A DNA stretch of 64,000 nucleotides, taken from positions 43,741 to 107,740 of the forward strand of contig NZ_LMSD01000014.1 in NCBI RefSeq assembly GCF_001428045.1, read 5' to 3'. The DNA comes from Paenibacillus sp. Soil750. GTDB lineage: Bacteria; Bacillota; Bacilli; Paenibacillales; NBRC-103111. Under the pieces are notes generated by a model. It searched no databases. It was not told where the DNA came from and saw only the letters and a list, made by a program, of their open reading frames with translations. The translations under genes and the position numbers were made by a program. Of the stretch, positions 45,156 through 52,886 are shown piece after piece (position 1 is the first letter of the stretch; each line of letters starts with the position of its first letter).

Positions 45156-46022
45156 TTATTCACTTTCCAAAGTCAGTTCGGAAGGTGGTTCTACGCTCGG
45201 GAGAGGCTGCTCGATTGAAGTGGTCGAAATGTGCCGTTTCGGTGCCTTCTTCGCCTTCGAGCAGGTCAAATCATACTTGCGGCCATTGGCTCTGCCGAAT
45301 CGGACGATTTTGCGGATGATGGTTTGATCCGCTAGTTTGGTGAAGGGGCAGGGATCAGGCCTTGTGTTGACCTCGAGGATCCATGGCTTCAGCCGCTGAT
45401 CGACGGCGATGTCGATGCCGAGCTCTTTCATGCCCGGGTAGGTGCGGCTTATTTGACCTGCGGTGAGATAGGCTACTCTTTCCATTTCATGCATAAGAAT
45501 AGACGTTGCTTGGACACCGATTCGGGGTTCCAGGAGGTCATAAGGACTGTAGATGGTGCCGCCCTGACTGCCATTGGTGACAGCTTTCTGTGGATGAGCG
45601 ACCCTGGCTGCAGTCCCCGTACATTCCCATTTCCCCGAAGGGTTTCGCTGAATCATGACACGGAAGTCATAGGGATTGCCTTCGTGCGTTAGCACGTGAA
45701 TACCTTTTTGAATGAGATAGCGCTTGGTGCCGCAGCGGTGCCTCAGGGATTGGTACAGCTTTTCAAATGTAGGAAAGCGATAGATGTGTATACCGCTTTG
45801 ATAGCGGTAAGTCCCTCCTCGTTTCTCGACGCGTATAACACCTATCCCGAGGGAACCGATATCGGGTTTAACATAGAGCATGCCGTGCTGGGCGAGCATG
45901 GCAGATAGTCGATATCGCTCAAAAGGATGTGTAGTTGGCACATACTTTCTTAATTTAGCATTCCGCAGCATGATGCGCGTTTTTATCCATTTGCTTGAAA
46001 CGGCCTTCAGTGAACTTGTCAT
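45156..46022 (-). CDS. YheC/YheD-family ATP-grasp protein (spore coat-associated family)
   Basis: A 288-residue ATP-grasp enzyme of the YheC/YheD family. B. subtilis members are linked to the endospore coat, and family members are shorter or longer combinations of this domain; this one is shorter than YheC (~363) and YheD (~453). ATP-grasp features: LYVKPDIGSLGIGVIRV (ATP-binding Lys and glycine loop), DFRVMIQRN, and the metal-binding ELGIDIAVDQ and WILEVNTRPDP. The C-terminal ~45 residues are basic and low-complexity. GAGAGAGGA precedes the ATG. It is divergent from the diaminopropionate operon and both have sigma-K-like promoters. The substrate is unknown. Confidence 0.88.
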   Translation of the reverse strand: MTSSLKAVSSKWIKTRIMLRNAKLRKYVPTTHPFERYRLSAMLAQHGMLYVKPDIGSLGIGVIRVEKRGGTYRYQSGIHIYRFPTFEKLYQSLRHRCGTKRYLIQKGIHVLTHEGNPYDFRVMIQRNPSGKWECTGTAARVAHPQKAVTNGSQGGTIYSPYDLLEPRIGVQATSILMHEMERVAYLTAGQISRTYPGMKELGIDIAVDQRLKPWILEVNTRPDPCPFTKLADQTIIRKIVRFGRANGRKYDLTCSKAKKAPKRHISTTSIEQPLPSVEPPSELTLESE

Positions 46023-46068
46023 GGTGATGATCCTCTCTCTAACCGAGTTTGGCGTTTCATTATTTCAA

Positions 46069-46096
46069 TATGATATGAGCGACGATGGAGGCGGGT
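46069..46096 (-). promoter_or_regulatory. sigma-K-like promoter of the ATP-grasp gene
   Basis: On the minus strand AC (46096-46095), 17 nt, then CATATCATA (46077-46069), which fits the sigma-K consensus AC-N17-CATANNNTA exactly. It lies ~47 nt before the start codon. Confidence 0.5.
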
Positions 46097-46132
46097 GAAC
46101 AAGGAAATGATTTAGGTAATTAGGAAAAAAGA

Positions 46133-46160
46133 ACGATGGGCGGGAAGGTCGCATAGAATA
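46133..46160 (+). promoter_or_regulatory. sigma-K-like promoter of the diaminopropionate operon
   Basis: AC (46133-46134), 17 nt, then CATAGAATA (46152-46160), again an exact fit to AC-N17-CATANNNTA. It lies ~65 nt before the start codon of the ligase gene. Confidence 0.5.
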
Positions 46161-46224
46161 TGTAGTCAGGTGGATTTGGGTTAGAGGTGCAGTTAGTAGA
46201 GCTGAGAGGAGGAGCCGCACGTCT

Positions 46225-47418
46225 ATGCGCATAAAGGAAGTTATACAAAAGATGAAGCGGCAATTTCCCTGGTTGCTATCAGGACACGAACAGGAAGAGC
46301 ACGCTGCACTACCGCTAGTGTCAGCTGGCATGTTGGAATCGTATTACTACACGGATGCCAACCCGTTTCTACAGGTTGAGGAAATGAATCGGTATCAAAC
46401 GTCAGGTACGAGTTCGAAGCGGCGGAAGACGATTTTTTACTCCCGCTCAGATGAAGAAGCTTATCTGCGAATTAAACTGGACGTGTTCCGAACTATTCTG
46501 GAAGGCACACGTTATCGAACTGCGATGGCAGACATGGGTACAGGGCATGCGGAAGCAACGGCCGTCGAGGTGTTTCGCGAGCTCGGCATGGAGGTGGAAT
46601 CGGTATCCTTTCGGCTTCCGATCGAGCAGCATATTGAGCGGCTTCAAAGCTTTAGACCCGAGGTGCTATATACGATGCCGTCGATTTTGGATCGGATTTT
46701 GCAAGCGTCGGAGAATCCTGCCCACTATGGCATCCAGCATGTCATTCTCGTTGGGGAGATTGCTTCACCAGGTTGGAGACAACGCACGGCTGAAAGACTG
46801 GGGATAGCCGAGACGCAGGTCACCGATACGTACGGATCTATCGAAATTGGGACGATTGCCTACTTTTCACACGATCATGGTAGGTATTTATTTGCGGAGG
46901 GCATCGTCGCAGAGGGTGTCAAAGCAGAGCTGCTCGATGGCGATCTGGAGCCGCTACCGGATGAGTTGGAGCAAGTTCTGGTCCTCACCTCAACCGTTAG
47001 GGACGCATTCCCAGCGCTGCGCTATGTCACCTACGATGTCGTACGTGATTTGAAAGCTATTGATGTGGATGGCATTCCTACGCAGAGCTTTCAGAGTGTT
47101 GTAAAGCGCATCGGACCAGACCTGAAGCACGGGGAGAAAATCAGTATCTATGACATCGAGGATGTCGTCTATCGTCATCTGCGAGAAGCTAGTGTTCGTG
47201 TACAGGTGAGTGGCAATGCATTGACTGTCTATGTCTTCAGTGCACTGGCAAAACCAGTCGTTCTGAACAGCATTCGTGCAGATGTGGAGAGCTGTATTCC
47301 AGCTATCGGCATGATGATTAAGGCGAAACTTTTGGATGGTATCCAAGTTATCGGGGGCACCTATGAGGATTCACAGAACCGCACCTCCGTAAAAAATAAA
47401 AAGATTTTTTACACGTAA
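46225..47418 (+). CDS. PaaK/CoF-synthetase-like adenylate-forming enzyme
   Basis: A 397-residue member of the adenylate-forming (ANL) superfamily, closest in type to phenylacetate-CoA ligase and F390/CoF synthetase. The phosphate-binding motif is YQTSGTSS (~57-64), the acid/AMP motif is TYGSIEIG (~202-209), and the hinge region is KRIGP with IYDIEDVVY after it. Such enzymes activate a carboxylic acid as acyl-AMP and pass it to CoA or an amine. It is first in an operon with sbnA- and sbnB-like genes (gaps 14 and 16 bp), so it probably activates an acid that is joined to diaminopropionate, or Dap itself. AGGAGG precedes the ATG. Confidence 0.85.
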   Translation: MRIKEVIQKMKRQFPWLLSGHEQEEHAALPLVSAGMLESYYYTDANPFLQVEEMNRYQTSGTSSKRRKTIFYSRSDEEAYLRIKLDVFRTILEGTRYRTAMADMGTGHAEATAVEVFRELGMEVESVSFRLPIEQHIERLQSFRPEVLYTMPSILDRILQASENPAHYGIQHVILVGEIASPGWRQRTAERLGIAETQVTDTYGSIEIGTIAYFSHDHGRYLFAEGIVAEGVKAELLDGDLEPLPDELEQVLVLTSTVRDAFPALRYVTYDVVRDLKAIDVDGIPTQSFQSVVKRIGPDLKHGEKISIYDIEDVVYRHLREASVRVQVSGNALTVYVFSALAKPVVLNSIRADVESCIPAIGMMIKAKLLDGIQVIGGTYEDSQNRTSVKNKKIFYT

Positions 47419-47432
47419 AGGAGGGGAAGCGA

Positions 47433-48398
47433 ATGGAGCTTGAAGGAGGAATTGTCCAAGCGATCGGACATACGCCGCTTATTCGGCTATCACGTTTGTT
47501 TAAGGATCAACCCTTTGAGGTTTATGGCAAAATGGAGTGGATGAACCCCGGCGGCAGCGCCAAGGATCGGCCAGCTTTGTTCATGCTGCGGGAGGCGATC
47601 CGCCGTGGTGAGGTGACGAGCGAGAGTGTCATTGTGGAGTCGAGCTCCGGCAATTTGGCGATTAGTCTCGCTCAACTTTGCCGGTATCTAGGGCTTCGCT
47701 TCATCTGCGTTGTCGATCCGCGTACGACGCAGCAGCATTTGCAAATCATCCGCAGCTTCCACGGGGAGATTGACCTCGTTACCGTGCCGGATGAGGCGAC
47801 GGGCGAGTTTCTGCCAGCACGCATACGGCGAGTAGCGGAGCTGGTGAGTCAAATCCCAAATGCCTACTGGACGAATCAGTATGGAAGTCCAGACAATGCG
47901 CTGGCTCATAGCGAGACAACGATGCGGGAAATTGGCGAGCAGTTAGGTATGGTTGACTATTTATTTTGTGGCGTCAGCTCATGTGGAACGATTCGAGGAT
48001 GCATGGAGTACATTCGCAGTCGCGGATGGTCGACACAGATCGTGGCGGTGGATGCCGAAGGCAGTGTTATTTTTGGCGGAGAAAAAGGTTCAAGGAAATT
48101 CCCTGGACTAGGCGCAGGTATCACACCTGGCTTGCATCGACATGATGTTGCGGACAAAGTCATCTACGTATCCGATAGGGACTGTGTGGAGGGCTGCCGC
48201 GCATTAGTTCGTGAAGAGGCCGTTCTAGCAGGAGCTTCCTCCGGAGGTGTTATTTCGGCGATACGCAGACTGAACGAATCCATTCCACCTGGAGCGATTT
48301 GCGCAGCGATTTTGCCGGACCGTGGTGAACGATATTTGAATACGGTGTACAACGATGAATGGGTTGGGCGAGAGATAGGGTATACACCGAGTAACTAG
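47433..48398 (+). CDS. sbnA: SbnA-type N-(2-amino-2-carboxyethyl)-L-glutamate synthase
   Basis: A 321-residue PLP enzyme of the cysteine synthase fold. In staphyloferrin B synthesis SbnA joins O-phospho-L-serine and L-glutamate to give ACEGA, the precursor of L-2,3-diaminopropionate. PLP-binding Lys44 lies in GGSAKDRPAL. The substrate loop is ESSSGNLAIS instead of the TSGNTG of cysteine synthases, as in SbnA. The GVSSCGTIRG phosphate loop and the C-terminal ERYLNTVYNDEW match SbnA-type proteins. The next gene encodes the SbnB partner, which makes the assignment firm. GGAGG precedes the ATG. Confidence 0.92.
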   Translation: MELEGGIVQAIGHTPLIRLSRLFKDQPFEVYGKMEWMNPGGSAKDRPALFMLREAIRRGEVTSESVIVESSSGNLAISLAQLCRYLGLRFICVVDPRTTQQHLQIIRSFHGEIDLVTVPDEATGEFLPARIRRVAELVSQIPNAYWTNQYGSPDNALAHSETTMREIGEQLGMVDYLFCGVSSCGTIRGCMEYIRSRGWSTQIVAVDAEGSVIFGGEKGSRKFPGLGAGITPGLHRHDVADKVIYVSDRDCVEGCRALVREEAVLAGASSGGVISAIRRLNESIPPGAICAAILPDRGERYLNTVYNDEWVGREIGYTPSN

Positions 48399-48414
48399 CA
48401 TGGGAGACTAGCGA

Positions 48415-49395
48415 ATGTTGTATTTACAGGATGACCATATCCGAGAGATCGGAATCGATTGGAAGAAGCTAACCGACATCATTCAAGATGTCGTTGCCAT
48501 ACAAGACAGCGGGGATTGTGCTCATCCCTTGAAGCCGTACTTACGTTTCCGAGATCCGAAAAACCGGATTATTGCAATGCCTGCTTATGTAGGCGGTAAC
48601 ATCAATATCTCGGGTATTAAGTGGATTGCGAGCTTTCCAGATAATCGCCTTAAGGGACTTCCCAGGGCTCATAATACGCTGATTCTGAATAAACCGACGA
48701 CAGGTGAGCCACTGGCATTTATCCACAGCGGACTGTTAAATGGTCTTCGGACCGCAGCGGTGAGCGGTGTAATGTTGAGTCAATTTGTGATGGTCAGGCA
48801 GCCTGACCGTTTGCGCATTCACTTAATCGGGTGGGGACCCATTGGGCGGCTGCATCTGGATATGTGTGTTGCTTTATTTGGCGAATGGATTGAAGAGGTT
48901 CGGATTTATGATCTGAATGGTGTCGAATTTGAAACGGTTCCTGTTGCTATTCGGAGCAGGACGCAAGTTATTAATGATTGGCGTATGGGCTACCGCGAGG
49001 CTAATGTGATTATGACGTGCACCGTGTCAGCGGAGAGGTACATTGATGAAGCCCCGCCTCGCGGTGCACTCCTTCTCAATGTTTCCCTCCGGGATTATAA
49101 ACCGGAAAGCGTTGCTGACGTGAAAGCGATCATTGTGGATGATTGGCGCGAAGTATGCCGTGAGCAGACGGATATCGAGCAGCTGCACCTGTTGAATAAC
49201 TTACAAGAATCGGATGTACACACCTTAGCCGATGTAGTGCTCCGCGACCAGCTTGCTAATGTGGAAGTGCACGAACCCGTTTTTTTCAATCCGATGGGCT
49301 TAGGCATCTTCGATATTGCTGTTGCAGGCTACTATTGGAGGGAAGCGTTACGGCTGCAAAAAGGAATTACGCTTGAGGGCAGTAAGTATAAGTAG
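48415..49395 (+). CDS. sbnB: SbnB-type N-((2S)-2-amino-2-carboxyethyl)-L-glutamate dehydrogenase
   Basis: A 326-residue NAD-dependent enzyme of the ornithine cyclodeaminase / mu-crystallin fold. SbnB oxidatively splits ACEGA to L-2,3-diaminopropionate and 2-oxoglutarate. Seen: KWIASFPDNRLKGLPRA, GLLNGLRTAAVSG, the Rossmann motif GWGPIGRLHLDMC and the near-terminal FNPMGLGIFDIAVAG, all in SbnB-like order. It closes the operon; no siderophore synthetase, NRPS, MFS exporter or Fur-box was seen nearby. Confidence 0.92.
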   Translation: MLYLQDDHIREIGIDWKKLTDIIQDVVAIQDSGDCAHPLKPYLRFRDPKNRIIAMPAYVGGNINISGIKWIASFPDNRLKGLPRAHNTLILNKPTTGEPLAFIHSGLLNGLRTAAVSGVMLSQFVMVRQPDRLRIHLIGWGPIGRLHLDMCVALFGEWIEEVRIYDLNGVEFETVPVAIRSRTQVINDWRMGYREANVIMTCTVSAERYIDEAPPRGALLLNVSLRDYKPESVADVKAIIVDDWREVCREQTDIEQLHLLNNLQESDVHTLADVVLRDQLANVEVHEPVFFNPMGLGIFDIAVAGYYWREALRLQKGITLEGSKYK

Positions 49396-49473
49396 CCAAG
49401 AGGAGTTAGTTTTCCTGAAGCTGCGGAACGACGTTCAACTATTTTGCTTAAACCAGCCAGTTCTAAGACGAAA

Positions 49474-49550
49474 CGGAACGTGAGGGCGCTATTTCGCTGG
49501 AATGAAAGGTTTGTGTCCGAAATTCCATGAAATAGCGGATCCTCGTTCCG
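49474..49550. repeat. 77-bp inverted-repeat element (GGAACG family, copy B)
   Basis: Begins CGGAACGTGAGGGCGCTATT and ends with the inverted arms GAAATAGCGG, ATCCTCGTTCCG. Partial copies flank it (GGAACGACGTTCAACTATTT from 49425 and an outward GGACGTTCCG around 49587). Related to the element at 40533-40610. First part of the 1.1-kb non-coding gap between sbnB and the oxidoreductase. Confidence 0.75.
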
Positions 49551-49867
49551 CAAATATTGGAAGTTGCAGATATTCACTCGAATGGCGGAAGGACGTTCCG
49601 TTTCATTGGGGAGAGTCTGTAGATGGTGTGGGGATAGGTAGAGGGAAAGGATTAGGTAGAGAATGTGTACAAGTTGATGTAAGTGTAATTTGTAATTGTG
49701 AGTAAGTGCAGCTCAACAGTGGTGCAGCTGGCGTTTGAATTGTAGTGGTTGGATGAATGAAGTGGTATAATTGCGATCCTGAATGGGATGATTACAAAAG
49801 TAAACAAGGGTCGTATCAGAGGTTGTTGTGGTAACAAAAGCCGCTTCTTTTTTATACTTATTCACAT

Positions 49868-49986
49868 TTATCCACAAAGTTACCCACAAGTCCACAGGGC
49901 CTTAAGTCCCTATTGTGTATAACTTAGGTGATAGGTATTAACATATCCACATGTTGAGTTATCCACAGAAATTCGCCTGTGGATTA
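49868..49986. promoter_or_regulatory. DnaA-box cluster
   Basis: Within ~120 bp there are three perfect TTATNCACA boxes: TTATCCACA at 49868-49876 and 49959-49967, and TTATACACA on the minus strand at 49922-49914. Near-matches with one mismatch lie at 49880-49888 (TTACCCACA), 49943-49951 (ATATCCACA) and 49986-49978 on the minus strand (TAATCCACA), plus a weaker one at 49888-49896. AT-rich text flanks it (TTTTTTATACTTATT and GATTATAAATTAATTGG). dnaA and dnaN are not here. Confidence 0.75.
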
Positions 49987-50082
49987 TAAATTAATTGGTT
50001 TGCTACATTCAGTCCAACCCCAACCTTGTCTCGCCAACGCGCCCCCCACCTACGCTCTGCCTTAGCTGCTACTTATCTAACT

Positions 50083-50230
50083 AACTGGATTTTCTACATC
50101 TATTCGAACTGTTTTTCACGTTTCTGAGGGGTTAACTGGATTTCATACAGATAAATTTAAACTTTTGTCCCGATTCTTCAAAGTTACATGAAATTAACTA
50201 CCGTTTTTACAGCTAATGCTGGAAAACCAT
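50083..50230. repeat. intergenic repeat, TGGATTT family copy 2
   Basis: Two consecutive units, AACTGGATTTTCTACATCTA with a GTTTTTCACG block and TTAACTGGATTTCATACAGA, are related to the segment at 15405-15596. From 50240 to 50450 the DNA is C- and A-rich low-complexity text without a credible gene. Confidence 0.6.
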
Positions 50231-50454
50231 CGAATCCACGAGAAATACCTGTATGTTATACAGCTAAACACGCGGACAAGCCACCTCAACTACCTCAATC
50301 CGTACTCGCCGCAGAACCATCCAATTAGGCACATCAATTCCTCACCTCAACCTACTTCTGCCCGCAAAACAAGGCACCTACTCACATCAACTCCTCACCT
50401 CAGCCCCCCCAATCACAAGCCTCAGCCCCGCATCCACATAATCCTTTCTGCTCT

Positions 50455-50481
50455 TGTCACAAAACACACGACTATTTCGCC
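50455..50481 (+). promoter_or_regulatory. ECF41-type promoter of the oxidoreductase-sigma operon
   Basis: TGTCACA (50455-50461), 16-nt spacer, CGCC (50478-50481). The published ECF41 target consensus is TGTCACA-N16-CGTC, so only one base differs. It lies 35 nt upstream of the oxidoreductase start codon, in front of a gene pair that includes the ECF41 sigma factor. Confidence 0.7.
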
Positions 50482-50516
50482 TTATAGATATAAAGCGAAA
50501 CTGGAGGATGATTAAT

Positions 50517-51794
50517 ATGACAAAATACGACACAGCCGTCATTGGCGGAGGCTTAGCTGGATTCATTGCTGCACTTGAAGTGGCCAACGGTGGCAGGAGT
50601 GTTGTTCTGCTGGAACGTTCGGGACGAATGGGTGGCAGAGCGATGACGAATAACAAAAATGGCGTACTTTTCAACCTTGGCGGACATGCGTTATACCGTG
50701 CAGGAGATGCTTTTCGCATTCTGCAAGAGCTTGGTGTTCGCATCGAAGGAGGCCCGCCTTCTGCAAAGGTCAATGCATTGTGGAACCAAGGAGTAGTGCC
50801 GATGCCGGCAACACCGCTCAGCATGCTCACATCTAAGCTGCTTTCGTGGTCCGGGAAACTGGGACTTCTGCGACTCGTCATACGGTTATCTAAAATGGAC
50901 GCGAGCAAGGTTGGAAACGCACCGCTCAGACAGTGGGCAGAGCAAGAGATTGCTGATCCGATGGTTCGTCATATTTTTTACTCGTTGTGCCGAACGGCAT
51001 CCTACACGTATGATCCAGATCATCAGCTTGCTGGTCCGGTGCTAGGGCAGGTACAGCGCTCATTAAAGGGAGTGCTGTACATCCACGGAGGCTGGCAAAA
51101 GATCGTCGATCAGCTCCATCAGAAAGCGATTGATGCAGGTGTCCACATCATAAGTGGTTCCGACGTGAAAGAAATTGTGCATGGGAATGGTCAGGTGCAG
51201 GGCATCAAACTTGCTGGTGAAGAAATGGTTGAAGTATCGCATATCATCAGCACCGCATCCCCATCTGAGACCTACAAACTAGTCCCGAACGCAGACCACA
51301 CGATATTGAAACAGTGGAAGGATGAAGCGCGCCCTTCGAAGGCTGCTTGCCTAGACTTAGCCTTGAGAAAACTCTCCGTTCCAGGTCGAGATGTAGCGAT
51401 TGCGTTGGACCAACCGATCTTTTTCTCGCATCACACTTTAAATGCCAAGCTTAGTGAGGACGGTACACTCGTCGTGCATATGGTCAAATATAACGGACAT
51501 GGGGAAAGTAATCCGAAAGATGACGAGCAAGCTCTTACTGCAGCCATGAATACCCTACATCCAGGTTGGGAAAAAGAAGTCGTTACAAAGCAGTTTCTGC
51601 CGAACATGACGGTTGTCCATGACACCTTACATGTAGGTAAGACCAATCTGCAAACTGGTCCAGACGTTAAGGGCATTCGAGGACTCTATGTAGCGGGTGA
51701 CTGGGCAAGCCATGGCGAAATGCTCGCGGATGCCTCAGCGGCAAGTGCTAGACGTGCGGCTCAAGCTATTTTAAAAACGCCTCAGTTCGCTTAA
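50517..51794 (+). CDS. FAD-dependent oxidoreductase (phytoene desaturase / amine oxidase-like)
   Basis: A 425-residue flavoprotein with the N-terminal dinucleotide motif AVIGGGLAGFIAALEVANGG, the following ERSGRMGGRAMT segment and the C-terminal FAD motif GLYVAGDWASHGEMLADASA. It falls in the phytoene-desaturase/protoporphyrinogen-oxidase-like superfamily; the substrate is unknown. GGAGG is spaced for ATG 50517. It precedes the ECF41 sigma gene by 37 bp and has an ECF41-type promoter, so it is the probable effector gene of that sigma factor. Confidence 0.88.
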   Translation: MTKYDTAVIGGGLAGFIAALEVANGGRSVVLLERSGRMGGRAMTNNKNGVLFNLGGHALYRAGDAFRILQELGVRIEGGPPSAKVNALWNQGVVPMPATPLSMLTSKLLSWSGKLGLLRLVIRLSKMDASKVGNAPLRQWAEQEIADPMVRHIFYSLCRTASYTYDPDHQLAGPVLGQVQRSLKGVLYIHGGWQKIVDQLHQKAIDAGVHIISGSDVKEIVHGNGQVQGIKLAGEEMVEVSHIISTASPSETYKLVPNADHTILKQWKDEARPSKAACLDLALRKLSVPGRDVAIALDQPIFFSHHTLNAKLSEDGTLVVHMVKYNGHGESNPKDDEQALTAAMNTLHPGWEKEVVTKQFLPNMTVVHDTLHVGKTNLQTGPDVKGIRGLYVAGDWASHGEMLADASAASARRAAQAILKTPQFA

Positions 51795-51831
51795 AATTAT
51801 CCTATAACAGTAGATCGGGAGGTGTGACAAG

Positions 51832-52740
51832 ATGGAGATCACAGGAGCAGAAGCTTCCGAGCAGATCTATCTAAGTTATAGACCGTTAATGTTTTCACTA
51901 GCTTATCGCATGCTGGGCAGTGTAATGGATGCGGAGGATGTGGTGCAGGAGGCATTTCTGTATGCCAATGAGACGAATCTGGAGCATGTTCACAATCCCA
52001 AGGCTTATCTGTGCAAAATCGTGACCAACCGCTGCATCGATAACCTGCGCTCTGCCAGCAAGAAACGAGAGGTCTACGTCGGGCCTTGGCTGCCGGAGCC
52101 ACTGATAACGACAAGCGCAAACGCGGATCGTCAGATCCTACCTGATCTCGCGTATACGCACAAAGAATCGCTTTCCACCGCATACCTTCTGCTTCTGCAG
52201 CAGCTGTCTTGGGTGGAGCGGGCAGTATTCTTGCTTCGCGAGGTCCTGCAGTATGAATACGATGAAATCGCGGAGATTGTGGGTAAAAGCAGCACGAATT
52301 GCCGTCAAATTTTCCGACGAGCCAAGAATGCGATAAGTCTCCCGCCAGAGCGGGCGAGTGAAACGAAACAAACGACAGCAATCGTGGAACAATTCGTACA
52401 CGCATTAGTGTCAGGGAATATCGCTCAACTGTTAACCATCGTGAAATCCGATGCCATTCTATACTCTGATGGTGGAGGCAAGGTGAATGCGGCGACCAAT
52501 CCTATCTTGGGGGTGGAGCGAATTGCCAAGTTCTTATCAGGCATTTTGGCCAAATTACCAGAGGACTATCGCTTTACCTTTACGACAGTGAACGGACAAC
52601 TAGGCATTGTTGCGTATGTGAATAATCAGCCTAATAATGTGATGACTTTCCAACTAGAAGAGGGGCAGATCAAGGCTTTCTATATCGTCGTGAATCCTGA
52701 TAAACTGAAGCACATCGAACCATGGCAAACGGAAGCGTGA
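51832..52740 (+). CDS. ECF41-family RNA polymerase sigma factor (SigJ-like)
   Basis: A 302-residue extracytoplasmic-function sigma factor with a C-terminal extension. Region 2 (MFSLAYRMLGSVMDAEDVVQ) and region 4 (YDEIAEIVGKSSTNCRQIFR) are followed by a SnoaL/NTF2-like domain (~180-300). All three ECF41 hallmarks are present: WLPEP between regions 2 and 4, DGGGKV in the extension, and NPDKL near the end. In ECF41 the extension replaces an anti-sigma factor and controls activity. The likely target is its own operon, through the promoter before the oxidoreductase gene. A terminator follows. Confidence 0.94.
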   Translation: MEITGAEASEQIYLSYRPLMFSLAYRMLGSVMDAEDVVQEAFLYANETNLEHVHNPKAYLCKIVTNRCIDNLRSASKKREVYVGPWLPEPLITTSANADRQILPDLAYTHKESLSTAYLLLLQQLSWVERAVFLLREVLQYEYDEIAEIVGKSSTNCRQIFRRAKNAISLPPERASETKQTTAIVEQFVHALVSGNIAQLLTIVKSDAILYSDGGGKVNAATNPILGVERIAKFLSGILAKLPEDYRFTFTTVNGQLGIVAYVNNQPNNVMTFQLEEGQIKAFYIVVNPDKLKHIEPWQTEA

Positions 52741-52761
52741 GGTCTTAACCTCTTATTATAG

Positions 52762-52804
52762 AAAGCTGCTCAGGAGTCAATACGATTCGTAGCAGCTTTT
52801 TTCC
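52762..52804 (+). terminator. rho-independent terminator of the ECF41 operon
   Basis: Stem AAAGCTGCT / AGCAGCTTT with a 20-nt loop that can pair further, followed by TTTTTT. Confidence 0.85.
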
Positions 52805-52886
52805 GTTTGATGTCATCCGGGGAATGTCGCATAATGGGAGGAAGTCAAGATTTACATAGCAAGACGAGAAAGAGGAGAGAGCCGTA

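Noticed and set aside
46225..49395. Staphyloferrin B-type siderophore locus
   Set aside because: No siderophore synthetase, citrate synthase-like gene, decarboxylase, exporter or Fur box is visible beside the Dap genes.
49868..49986. Chromosomal origin oriC
   Set aside because: dnaA, dnaN and other origin genes are absent on both sides; a DnaA-binding cluster is the safer description.
50216..50515. Open frame of 99 codons upstream of the oxidoreductase gene
   Set aside because: Low-complexity composition (Pro/His/Asn/Ser), no ribosome-binding site, and it covers the ECF41-type promoter.
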